Source: Methanocorpusculum sp. (GTDB lineage: Archaea; Halobacteriota; Methanomicrobia; Methanomicrobiales; Methanocorpusculaceae). Taken from it: a stretch of 13,172 bases of DNA. The DNA is taken from assembly GCA_029987045.1 (NCBI GenBank), contig DALTWN010000010.1:1-13172 (forward strand). Direction: 5' to 3'. Made by a program: the position numbers and the translations under genes. Below are positions 7,898 through 13,172 of the stretch, piece by piece. The stretch's first letter is position 1, and each line of letters opens with the position of its first letter. The notes below the pieces were generated by a model. The model ran no database searches. It was not told where the DNA came from and worked only from the letters and a program-made list of their open reading frames with translations.

Positions 7898-7906
7898 AAT
7901 ATTTAT
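7898..7906 (+). promoter_or_regulatory. Candidate TATA box of the nitrogenase-like operon
   Basis: AATATTTAT ends 26 nt before the ATG at 7933. With normal archaeal TATA-to-start spacing, transcription would begin at or a few bases before the ATG, giving a leaderless or near-leaderless message. No well-placed Shine-Dalgarno sequence precedes this ATG, which agrees. Confidence 0.4.
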
Positions 7907-7932
7907 CAGGTTGTCCGGTCAACATATAGGCA

Positions 7933-8739
7933 ATGAAACAGATTGCTCTGTACGGGAAAGGCGGTATCGGCAAATCGACCACGTCGGCGAACGTATCCGC
8001 GGCACTGGCAGAAATGGGTCTCGATGTCCTGCAGATCGGCTGCGATCCGAAACACGACAGTACCCGCATGCTGATGCACGGAGAATGGATTCCCACCGTA
8101 CTCGAGCTGATGTATGACAATCAGAACCTGACTGCGGAAGATATCGTATTCAAGGGATTCGGCGGTGTCCGCTGCGTCGAGGCGGGCGGACCGGAACCGG
8201 GAATCGGGTGTGCCGGCCGCGGTATCATCGCGACGTTCCAGCAGCTGGAAAAACTCAAGGCGCTCTACGGCGATGTCATTGTCTATGATGTGCTGGGCGA
8301 CGTCGTCTGCGGCGGGTTCGCCATGCCGATGCGCGAAGGATACGCAGAAGAAATCTATCTGGTCACGAGCGGCGAGTTCATGAGTCTCTATGCCGCAAAC
8401 AATATCGCAAAGGCCGTAGCACGTCTTGCCGGCAGGAACAACGCGAAATGCAAACTCGGCGGTATCATCTGCAATGCAAAGAATATGGAGCATGAACAGG
8501 AACTGGTGGAAGAGTTCGCGGAAAAGATCGGATCGAAATGCATCTGCATGATTCCGCGGAGCAAATCCGTGCAGAAAGCGGAGGTCAACCGCATGACGGT
8601 CATCGAAGACGATCCGACATCCGAACAGGCAAATATCTATCGCCAGTGCGCAAAGACCATTCTGGAGAACACCGCATTCACCATTCCTACACCGCTCGAA
8701 GCCGAGGAGCTGGAAGATCTTGTCCGAAAGTATCTCTGA
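7933..8739 (+). CDS. NifH-like ATP-dependent reductase of a nitrogenase-like complex
   Basis: The 268-residue homodimeric iron-sulfur ATPase would pass electrons, coupled to ATP hydrolysis, to the D/K-like partner encoded next. Sequence evidence: P-loop [10 protein letters not shown] (7-16), GCDPKHDST of switch I (36-44), PGIGCAGRG with cluster ligand Cys93, [15 protein letters not shown] with cluster ligand Cys126, and the NifH-like C-terminal half [32 protein letters not shown]. One [4Fe-4S] cluster should bridge the dimer. It could be named CfbC (F430 synthesis) by a quick annotation. However, the partner genes are not CfbD-like, no cfbA, cfbB or cfbE is nearby, and the C-terminal half resembles true NifH more than the CfbC sequences I recall. 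Its 3' end overlaps the next gene by 20 nt. Membership of the NifH/BchL/CfbC family is certain; the subgroup is open. Confidence 0.93.
   Translation: MKQIALYGKGGIGKSTTSANVSAALAEMGLDVLQIGCDPKHDSTRMLMHGEWIPTVLELMYDNQNLTAEDIVFKGFGGVRCVEAGGPEPGIGCAGRGIIATFQQLEKLKALYGDVIVYDVLGDVVCGGFAMPMREGYAEEIYLVTSGEFMSLYAANNIAKAVARLAGRNNAKCKLGGIICNAKNMEHEQELVEEFAEKIGSKCICMIPRSKSVQKAEVNRMTVIEDDPTSEQANIYRQCAKTILENTAFTIPTPLEAEELEDLVRKYL
8704..8722 (+). promoter_or_regulatory. Internal ribosome site and TTG start of the D-like gene
   Basis: GAGGAG at 8704-8709 lies 10 nt before TTG at 8720-8722, inside the last codons of the NifH-like gene. No other start in this frame keeps the conserved cysteines, so this site decides the start and implies translational coupling with the reductase gene. 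Confidence 0.5.
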
Positions 8740-9763
8740 GAAACGCATCGGCGGATGCACCCTCGGCGGGTCGCTTTCGGTCACCGCATTCATCTCGGAT
8801 GCAGTAACGGTAGTGCATGCACCGAACGGGTGTACGCATCAGATATTCTCCATGCTCCATGCCCTGCTCCTGGACGGCGGAACCGCCAGGCTTTCTCCGA
8901 TAATCTCTTCGAACATCTCCGACAAGGATGTCGTATTCGGCGGAGAAGAAGCTCTTGCAAAAGCTCTCGACAAAGCGGCAGCCAGCCATCCGGAACTCAT
9001 TGTCGTTGCGACATCCTGCGTTCCCGAAACCATCGGCGACGACTGCGAAGGAGTATGCAGGAATCATCCCGCGGCAGAATCCATCGTATATCTTCCCACC
9101 TCCGGGTTCATCGGCGGAAGCGCGGAAGACGGTGAAAATATCGCATTGACCTGTCTTGCCGAACGGGCACGGAAAGCGGATCCGGTTCCCCGGACCGTTG
9201 CCATCATCGGGGAAAAGAATCTGGAATCAGAGGTCGAAGAGAACTATGCGGAAGTCGAACGGTTGCTGGACAGACTGCAGGTCCGCGTGATTCTGCGGTT
9301 CTGCAGAAACATCGAAGCAGAGGATATCCGAAAGCTCGGACAGGCCGCATGCTTCATCATCCGCGACCATCGCACCCTGCGGGCGGGAACCGAAATCGCA
9401 CACCGGTTCGGCCGGCCCTGCATTCCCGAATTCCCCCGCGGATTCTCGGGATCCGTCGCGTTCCTGCGGGACGTGGGATCTGCCTGCGGCATACCGGAAT
9501 CCGAAATCGAACGGGCCGTCGAGGATGAACGTGCATACCAGAAGAAGATGCTCGAACCGTTCGCGGATCTGAAAGGATGCAGTATCAATCTCGGTATCGA
9601 ACCGTTCGAAGGAACGTTCGCCGTCGCACGGGAGATCATGAAGATGCTCGATATGACCGAAACCGCTGACGGCATCCCGATCAAACTGCCGTTCTATCTG
9701 CCGGTCGGCGTTTCCGGAACGGTGAAGATGCTCTATCTCTGGCGGAGGGAGAAACGGAAATGA
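8720..9763 (+). CDS. NifD/NifE-like subunit with three P-cluster-type cysteines
   Basis: This 347-residue nitrogenase component-1-type protein is far shorter than NifD (about 480-490). Three cysteines match NifD Cys62, Cys88 and Cys154 in motif and spacing: IGGCTLGG (Cys13), HAPNGCTHQ (Cys38) and [11 protein letters not shown] (Cys100). [16 protein letters not shown] (69-84) copies the NifD segment between the second and third cysteines. FeMo-cofactor ligands seem absent: the Cys275 region ([19 protein letters not shown]) has no Cys at the aligned place, and the His442 position aligns with Phe325 in [14 protein letters not shown]. The third Rossmann domain is shortened by several tens of residues. 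Translation apparently starts at TTG 8720, inside the NifH-like gene, with GAGGAG at 8704-8709 as ribosome site; the next in-frame ATG would remove two cysteines. The stop overlaps the next start (ATGA). It probably forms a heterotetramer with the next product. Substrate unknown. Confidence 0.88.
   Translation: MSESISEKRIGGCTLGGSLSVTAFISDAVTVVHAPNGCTHQIFSMLHALLLDGGTARLSPIISSNISDKDVVFGGEEALAKALDKAAASHPELIVVATSCVPETIGDDCEGVCRNHPAAESIVYLPTSGFIGGSAEDGENIALTCLAERARKADPVPRTVAIIGEKNLESEVEENYAEVERLLDRLQVRVILRFCRNIEAEDIRKLGQAACFIIRDHRTLRAGTEIAHRFGRPCIPEFPRGFSGSVAFLRDVGSACGIPESEIERAVEDERAYQKKMLEPFADLKGCSINLGIEPFEGTFAVAREIMKMLDMTETADGIPIKLPFYLPVGVSGTVKMLYLWRREKRK
9744..9762 (+). promoter_or_regulatory. 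Shine-Dalgarno and ATGA-coupled start of the K-like gene
   Basis: GGAGG at 9744-9748 is 11 nt before the ATG at 9760, and that ATG shares bases with the TGA of the upstream gene. The arrangement favours equal synthesis of the two component-1 subunits. Confidence 0.6.
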
Positions 9764-10860
9764 CCGGATGCATGGAAAACCCGGCGGTCCCCTGCGCAAT
9801 GACCGGAGCCTGTGCCGTACTTTCCGGAATCGAAGGTCTTTCCGTCGTCATCCACGGCGCTTCCGGATGCTACTATTATCCCAAATCCGTCCTCCGAAAA
9901 CCCATCTATTCGACGATGCTTCTTGAATCGGAAATCGTCATGGGTACCGTCGACCGCCTGCGTACGGTGATCAGTCAGCTGGGAAAAACCGGCAAACCCG
10001 TTGCCGTCATCAATACGTGTATTCCAGCGCTTACCGGCGACGATCTTTCGCCGGCATTCGAAGACGGATCGGCACTCTTCGTGGATGCCCCGGGATATGT
10101 CGGAACCGCCGAAACCGGTATGAAAATCGCCTACGAGGCCCTTGATATCCGGACATCGGCTACACAGCCGGGAGTGAACATCGACGGTGTCCTGGGACTC
10201 GACCTCTTCGCCCGCGGAAACCTGCATGAAGCAGAACGTCTGCTTGCACTGCTCGAAATCCCCTGTTCCCTGAAACTCGCGGCAGATACCTACGACCATA
10301 TCAAGGCCGGCGGTTCGCCGTACACGGTCTCGGTAAACCCGTCCTGGAACGCAGGCATCGGTGAAAATCTCGGATCGTTCCTCTTCCCCGATGCACCGGC
10401 CGCTGCACGGAATCTTGCCGAAAAATTCCCGGATGCGGATCTCGACCGGTTCATGAAGGAATGGGAACACGCCGACGAAGTGATGTTCCATTATGCCGAC
10501 AAGTTCCTGCGTAAATTCACGCCGCCGACGGTAGCGATCGCGGCGCAGAAAAGCTACTGCACCATGGCGGAAAAAATGCTTGTCCGCTACTTCGGATCCG
10601 ATATCCTTGCCGTGTTCCCGCGGGAAGATGTGACCGATTCCGCATACATCAACAGCGTCCTTTTGGAACAGCAGCCTGATCTTCTGCTTGGATCGTCATT
10701 CGAAGCGACCGCAGCGCCGGATGCGGCATTCGTCGGCATCACCCAGCCGGACCGCAGCAGAATATCCATTGCCGCACATGCCATGACAGGCATCGAAGGA
10801 GGCGTCTCGTTCATGGAACGCTGCCTTAATGCCCTGATGGATATCCGGCAGAAAAAATAG
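9760..10860 (+). CDS. NifK/NifN-like subunit with three P-cluster-type cysteines
   Basis: The 366-residue second component-1-type subunit differs from its neighbour and resembles NifK more than NifD. NPAVPCAMTGA (Cys12) parallels the NifK Cys70 motif, IHGASGCYYYP (Cys37) the Cys95 motif with the same 25-residue spacing, and INTCIPALTGDDL (Cys87) the Cys153 motif. Cys18 is an additional nearby cysteine. All three Rossmann-type domains are recognisable. The third has TVAIAAQKSYCTMAEKMLVRYFG and QPDLLLGSSFEATAA, the usual PDL-x-x-G-x-S step, then an end resembling the C-terminus of component-1 proteins (AMTGIEGGVSFMERCLNALMD). It is shorter than NifK (about 520) because N-terminal and loop extensions are missing. 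With the D-like subunit it would supply six cysteines at an interface cluster. It ends the operon, 56 nt before an oligo-T run. Family is certain at superfamily level; the reaction is unknown. Confidence 0.9.
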   Translation: MTGCMENPAVPCAMTGACAVLSGIEGLSVVIHGASGCYYYPKSVLRKPIYSTMLLESEIVMGTVDRLRTVISQLGKTGKPVAVINTCIPALTGDDLSPAFEDGSALFVDAPGYVGTAETGMKIAYEALDIRTSATQPGVNIDGVLGLDLFARGNLHEAERLLALLEIPCSLKLAADTYDHIKAGGSPYTVSVNPSWNAGIGENLGSFLFPDAPAAARNLAEKFPDADLDRFMKEWEHADEVMFHYADKFLRKFTPPTVAIAAQKSYCTMAEKMLVRYFGSDILAVFPREDVTDSAYINSVLLEQQPDLLLGSSFEATAAPDAAFVGITQPDRSRISIAAHAMTGIEGGVSFMERCLNALMDIRQKK

Positions 10861-10915
10861 ATTTGTGAAACTGTTCTCCCCCATATCCGCTGAAGAGAGG
10901 GTCGAACAATTACGA

Positions 10916-10923
10916 TTTTTTTT
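10916..10923 (+). terminator. Oligo-T terminator of the nitrogenase-like operon
   Basis: T8 starts 56 nt after the stop of the K-like gene and sits just in front of the stop codon of the convergent ATPase gene. No stable stem precedes it. It is the only obvious U-tract downstream of the operon. Confidence 0.5.
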
Positions 10924-10925
10924 CT

Positions 10926-12122
10926 TTAATCAGTTTCTGTAAGCCAGCGTGCAACATCCATAATTTTAATCCCCTCGTAATCATATTCGTCATGCTTTGT
11001 TCTGGCGATTATCATTTTCGGATAGGAATCTTTGATCTTCAGCAGCGACTCATACTCTCTCTGGAAGGTTTCAGGACTGGTTATATCGTCTGCAACCTGA
11101 ATGTAGTATTTTCTATTTCCTTTCAGGGCAACAAAATCGACCTCTTTTCCATAGAGTGTGCCGGTGTATACCTCATATCCTCTTCTCAGCAACTCCATTG
11201 CAACAATATTTTCCAGAATTCTTCCGTAGTTCAGATTCTTCGTACCGAGCATTGCATATCTGAACGCATGATCCGCAAGATAGTATTTTTCCTGCGTTGA
11301 CAGGTAGCGTTTTCCCTGGATATCGTACCGGTTTATCCGGTAAAATGCAAAGGCGCTGCAAAGAGCATTGAGATAATTTCCGGCAGTTATATGATTCGTT
11401 TTAAACCCGTCAGCAGAAAGCGAGGCCGATATATTTCTGACCGATGTCTGATTTGAAATATTGTCAATGAGATAATTGCAGAGACGTTCAAGAACCGGTG
11501 TATTCTTGATCCGGTATTTCTGCAGGATATCGCGAATCAACAGGGTATTGACAATTCCCTGAAGATAGACATATTTTTCATCCAGATTTTTGTACGGATA
11601 GGATCCGGGCATTCCTCCTTCACGCATATAGCGTTCAAATGCCTCATCGATGTCCGGGATTTCCCAGTATTTCCTAAATTCAGAAAACGAGAACGGATAC
11701 ACACTGATCTCAAAAACCCTTCCCGTAAAGAGTGTCGCCAGATCGCCAGAGAGAAGAGACGCATTTGATCCGGTCAGATAGATGGCATATTTTCCTGTGG
11801 CGTGAAGACTGTTTATCGCGTTTTCAAATCCCGCACACATCTGGACCTCATCGATGCAGACGACATTTTTTACGCCGTTTTTATATTCTGTTTCAATATG
11901 ATAGAGCAGGCTGTGATACTCACGCAGATATTCATTCGAAGTAAAATTGAAATTAATATGCAGTATATTCGCATCGGGATAAAGTTCTCTGATACGAGAG
12001 ATAAACGATTCCATAAGAACCGATTTCCCCGAGCGGCGGATACCGGTGATTATTTTGATATCCGGGGTTTCAAATACAGAAATCAGTCTCTCCAGATAGG
12101 AACTGCGTTCGATGAGTTTCAT
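10926..12122 (-). CDS. AAA-family ATPase with DUF4143 C-terminal domain
   Basis: The 398-residue protein belongs to the AAA_14/DUF4143 group, very common in archaea and anaerobes, present in many scattered copies and without established function. Visible: Walker A GIRRSGKS (27-34), Walker B NVVCIDEVQ (about 86-94), sensor-1 YLTGSNASLLS (115-125), the family hallmark LATLFTGRVFEISVYPFSFSEF, a middle winged-helix-like region (about 205-265), and a C-terminal restriction-endonuclease-like fold with ENIVAMELLRRGYEVY, GKEVDFV (Glu327, Asp329) and YYIQVA. The last motif lacks the catalytic lysine, so nuclease activity is doubtful. The gene is clearly AT-richer than its neighbours, consistent with acquisition by transfer. 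It lies downstream of nikR on the same strand, separated by a repeat array that probably contains its promoter. The family members are often accessory or selfish modules; that reading is inference. Confidence 0.92.
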   Translation of the reverse strand: MKLIERSSYLERLISVFETPDIKIITGIRRSGKSVLMESFISRIRELYPDANILHINFNFTSNEYLREYHSLLYHIETEYKNGVKNVVCIDEVQMCAGFENAINSLHATGKYAIYLTGSNASLLSGDLATLFTGRVFEISVYPFSFSEFRKYWEIPDIDEAFERYMREGGMPGSYPYKNLDEKYVYLQGIVNTLLIRDILQKYRIKNTPVLERLCNYLIDNISNQTSVRNISASLSADGFKTNHITAGNYLNALCSAFAFYRINRYDIQGKRYLSTQEKYYLADHAFRYAMLGTKNLNYGRILENIVAMELLRRGYEVYTGTLYGKEVDFVALKGNRKYYIQVADDITSPETFQREYESLLKIKDSYPKMIIARTKHDEYDYEGIKIMDVARWLTETD

Positions 12123-12151
12123 GGAATAAGCATATATTTACTTTCCAAAAT

Positions 12152-12159
12152 AGATAAAT
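12152..12159 (-). promoter_or_regulatory. Candidate TATA box of the ATPase gene within the repeat array
   Basis: On the minus strand TTTATCTA ends 30 nt before the ATPase ATG (12122), which predicts a very short leader. The nearer AT-rich stretch at 12131-12139 is too close to the ATG to act as its TATA box. Confidence 0.3.
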
Positions 12160-12232
12160 TTTTGTTTTTGGAAAGTGACCATACTTTCCAAAAATCAGTT
12201 TTTTTCATTTTTGGAAAGTTAACGTGCTTTCC

Positions 12233-12239
12233 AAAAAAA
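12233..12239 (-). terminator. Oligo-T tract after nikR
   Basis: Seven A on the plus strand give T7 on the minus strand, 26 nt past the nikR stop. The run is the tail of the fifth repeat copy, so the array may also end the nikR transcript. Confidence 0.35.
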
Positions 12240-12264
12240 CAGAACCAGAATGGTTGGAGAGTCT

Positions 12265-12684
12265 TTAAGATATCTTGATGGTGGTCAGTTTGACGGATTC
12301 CACGCCTTTCAGGGACATCAGGCGTTCCGAAAGACCGCGGAGTTTCTGGCCGTCGCCACGAACCAGGATGACTTCCATACAGCGTTCCTCGGTCAGATGG
12401 GAATGGATGGACGACTGGATGATGGCACGGTTTTCATGCTGGATCTCCGTTATGGCTTCCATGAGTCCGCGGTGATCGTGATCGTAGACCATCGTGATAA
12501 CTCCCTGCCGTTCACCTTCGACATCGTTGAGCCATTCGTAATACGTGATATAGGACCGGATAGCATCACGTATGCCTTCCGAACGTGATGAATATCCGCG
12601 TTTATCGATGATGGTATCGAACTTTTTCAGCAGATTCTCCGGTAAGGACACACCGATTCTGGATAAATCAGATTCTCCTGTCAT
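12265..12684 (-). CDS. nikR: Nickel-responsive transcriptional regulator NikR
   Basis: The 139-residue tetrameric repressor binds DNA when loaded with nickel and controls nickel uptake genes. The N-terminal ribbon-helix-helix is clear: RIGVSLPENLLKKFDTI, then SSRSEGIRDAIRSYI (about 9-46). The C-terminal ACT-like domain has the complete high-affinity nickel site: His83 (EIQHEN), His94 and His96 (SIHSHL) and Cys102 (ERCMEV). Their spacing of 11, 13 and 19 residues is identical to His76, His87, His89 and Cys95 of E. coli NikR. Nickel control matters in methanogens because of F430 and the hydrogenases. No nickel transporter gene is in view. The ATG has no Shine-Dalgarno sequence and a TATA-like palindrome lies about 25 nt upstream, so the message is probably leaderless. 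Confidence 0.96.
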   Translation of the reverse strand: MTGESDLSRIGVSLPENLLKKFDTIIDKRGYSSRSEGIRDAIRSYITYYEWLNDVEGERQGVITMVYDHDHRGLMEAITEIQHENRAIIQSSIHSHLTEERCMEVILVRGDGQKLRGLSERLMSLKGVESVKLTTIKIS

Positions 12685-12702
12685 AGTTGAATATACGGCT
12701 GA

Positions 12703-12715
12703 ATAGTATATCTAT
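12703..12715. promoter_or_regulatory. Near-palindromic TATA-like promoter element of nikR
   Basis: ATAGTATATCTAT has inverted arms ATAG/CTAT around a TATA core and is centred about 25 nt upstream of the nikR ATG, the right distance for a leaderless start. A repressor bound here would block TBP, so autoregulation is conceivable. It does not match the E. coli NikR operator. Confidence 0.4.
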
Positions 12716-12719
12716 GTTT

Positions 12720-13034
12720 CTTACAGAGTATGAAAAACAGGGCTTAATATTCACACACGAAAGACACGGTCCATGCTGCTTCGAAGACGCTAAAACGGCA
12801 GGATGTTCTCGGACCAGATACGAAGGAAACAGCACAAGAACGGAATCTGCAAAACCCGGAGAAAAGAAGCGTAAAATTGTGGGGAAATGGAGACTCCCTG
12901 TTTCCAGCTGCGGCAGGCATCTGCAACCAGGGGCTGCTAATCCAAAGGGGTTTGGAAGAATACAGCGTTATGTCTCTACATTATCATATAATTTCAAATG
13001 TACTTAAGAATTTCCGTCGATAGAGATGTTTGTT
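12720..13034. other. 315-nt stretch without a convincing gene; several short hairpins
   Basis: Neither strand has an open frame with protein-like composition; the longest, 106 codons on the plus strand, has no recognisable motif. Between about 12,883 and 12,956 three inverted repeats follow each other: GGAAA/TTTCC (12883-12887 with 12901-12905), GCAG/CTGC with loop GCAT (12913-12924), and TCCAAA/TTTGGA around GGGG (12941-12956). On the minus strand TTATATGA at about 12991-12984 could be a TATA box starting a transcript near 12,960 that would contain all three. I could not match RNase P RNA, SRP RNA or a tRNA. It may be a small RNA, a leader, or decayed sequence. Confidence 0.35.
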
Positions 13035-13042
13035 AAAAAAAA
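13035..13042 (-). terminator. Oligo-T terminator after the ACT-domain gene
   Basis: A8 on the plus strand is T8 on the minus strand, 17 nt past the stop of the partial gene at the right edge. It is the same stemless type as the other terminators in the window. Confidence 0.5.
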
Positions 13043-13059
13043 GTGAGTGGAGATTCCGG

Positions 13060-13172
13060 TCAGAAGTTGAAATTCTTTGCCGGAAGAAGTTCAATTCCGC
13101 TTCCTTTAATTTTGTCAATCGCGTCATCGATATTGGCAACTTTGATGATGAGAGCGCCGTAATCTCCGGACC
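13060..13172 (-). CDS. Probable ACT-domain protein (C-terminal end only)
   Basis: Only the last 36 residues and the stop are inside the window; the gene enters from the right edge. The fragment reads SGDYGALIIKVANIDD and then AIDKIKGSGIELLPAKNF. This matches the last beta-strand, helix and strand of small archaeal ACT-domain proteins: an Asp-x-Gly before a hydrophobic strand, a short acidic turn, then a helix ending in a Gly-x-x-hydrophobic strand. Such proteins bind amino acids and act as regulatory subunits or stand-alone sensors. The partial length prevents a firm call, and another protein with a beta-alpha-beta end is possible. An oligo-T terminator follows, which supports that this is the true end of a gene. 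Confidence 0.6.
   Translation of the reverse strand, partial: SGDYGALIIKVANIDDAIDKIKGSGIELLPAKNFNF

Larger units (their letters stand above)
12140..12240. repeat. Array of five alternating 11-bp inverted repeats, 43-bp period
   Basis: The motif ACTTTCCAAAA or its reverse complement occurs five times: forward at 12140-12150, 12183-12193 and 12226-12236 (first base G in the last), reverse at about 12166-12176 and 12209-12219. Successive same-orientation copies are exactly 43 bp apart, and each forward/reverse pair has the same inner spacing, while the spacer bases differ. Such phased palindromes suit an oligomeric DNA-binding protein. The array fills the gap between nikR and the ATPase gene. 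A TATA-like TTTATCTA on the minus strand (12159-12152) lies between copies one and two at a fitting distance from the ATPase start, so a bound protein would cover the promoter. Confidence 0.85.

Noticed and set aside
7933..9763. CfbC and CfbD of coenzyme F430 synthesis
   Set aside because: Possible for the NifH-like gene by family, but there are two component-1 genes with three conserved cysteines each, unlike the single CfbD with its His-Pro-Arg-Pro N-terminal motif as I recall it. Kept as the main alternative to test.
7933..10860. Nitrogen-fixation genes nifHDK
   Set aside because: Component-1 subunits are far too short, the FeMo-cofactor ligands are not found, and no nifB, nifE or nifN is present in the window.
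12140..12240. CRISPR array
   Set aside because: Repeat arms are only 11 bp and alternate in orientation; spacers are AT-rich and short; no cas gene is present.
12728..12733. E. coli-type NikR operator half-site GTATGA upstream of nikR
   Set aside because: The matching TCATAC half-site at 16-bp spacing is absent, so it is probably chance.
12687..13007. 106-codon plus-strand ORF
   Set aside because: No ribosome site, no domain, composition unlike the real proteins here, and it overlaps the nikR promoter.

Overview
The window reads as chromosomal DNA of a methanogenic euryarchaeon, most likely Methanomicrobiales and possibly Methanocorpusculum; the genus is only an impression from protein flavour. 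Supporting signs are an archaeal class-1 release factor with NIKS and GGQ motifs, a NikR nickel regulator, archaeal TATA-like boxes at short distances from start codons, frequent leaderless-looking starts, oligo-T terminators without stems, and tightly packed genes.

Layout. (1) 1-1496, minus strand: a viral packaging pair, terminase small subunit followed 3 nt later by terminase large subunit, which runs off the left edge. (2) 1592-3232, plus strand: a compact set of a two-helix membrane protein with an OB-fold, a Nif3/YbgI-type metal protein and a SWIM zinc-finger protein, the last two overlapping by ATGA. (3) 6225-3240, minus strand: prf1 (aRF1) then argS, 7 nt apart, ending tail to tail against the SWIM gene. 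(4) 6339-7853, plus strand: a DASS/SLC13 anion transporter that diverges from prf1 across a 113-nt region with one central TATA-like element. (5) 7933-10860, plus strand: three overlapping genes for a nitrogenase-like complex, one NifH-like reductase and two different, short NifD/NifK-like subunits. (6) 12122-10926, minus strand: an AT-rich AAA/DUF4143 ATPase, preceded by a regular 43-bp array of inverted repeats. (7) 12684-12265, minus strand: nikR. (8) About 12,690-13,035: no convincing gene, some small hairpins. (9) 13172-13060, minus strand: the last 36 codons of a probable ACT-domain protein.

The most interesting part is the nitrogenase-like operon. It has one H-type and two D/K-type genes. 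All six cysteines that hold the P-cluster in NifDK have counterparts (three per subunit), and the H protein keeps its nucleotide and [4Fe-4S] motifs. By eye, though, the positions that bind FeMo-cofactor (NifD Cys275 and His442) are not conserved, and the third domain of the D-like subunit is shortened. The genes do not resemble CfbD of coenzyme F430 synthesis as I remember it, and no cfbA, cfbB or cfbE gene is present. My reading is a nitrogenase-superfamily reductase of unknown substrate, with an anion transporter upstream and the nickel regulator about 1.4 kb downstream. The second notable item is the repeat array in front of the ATPase, which looks like an operator or a mobile-module signature.
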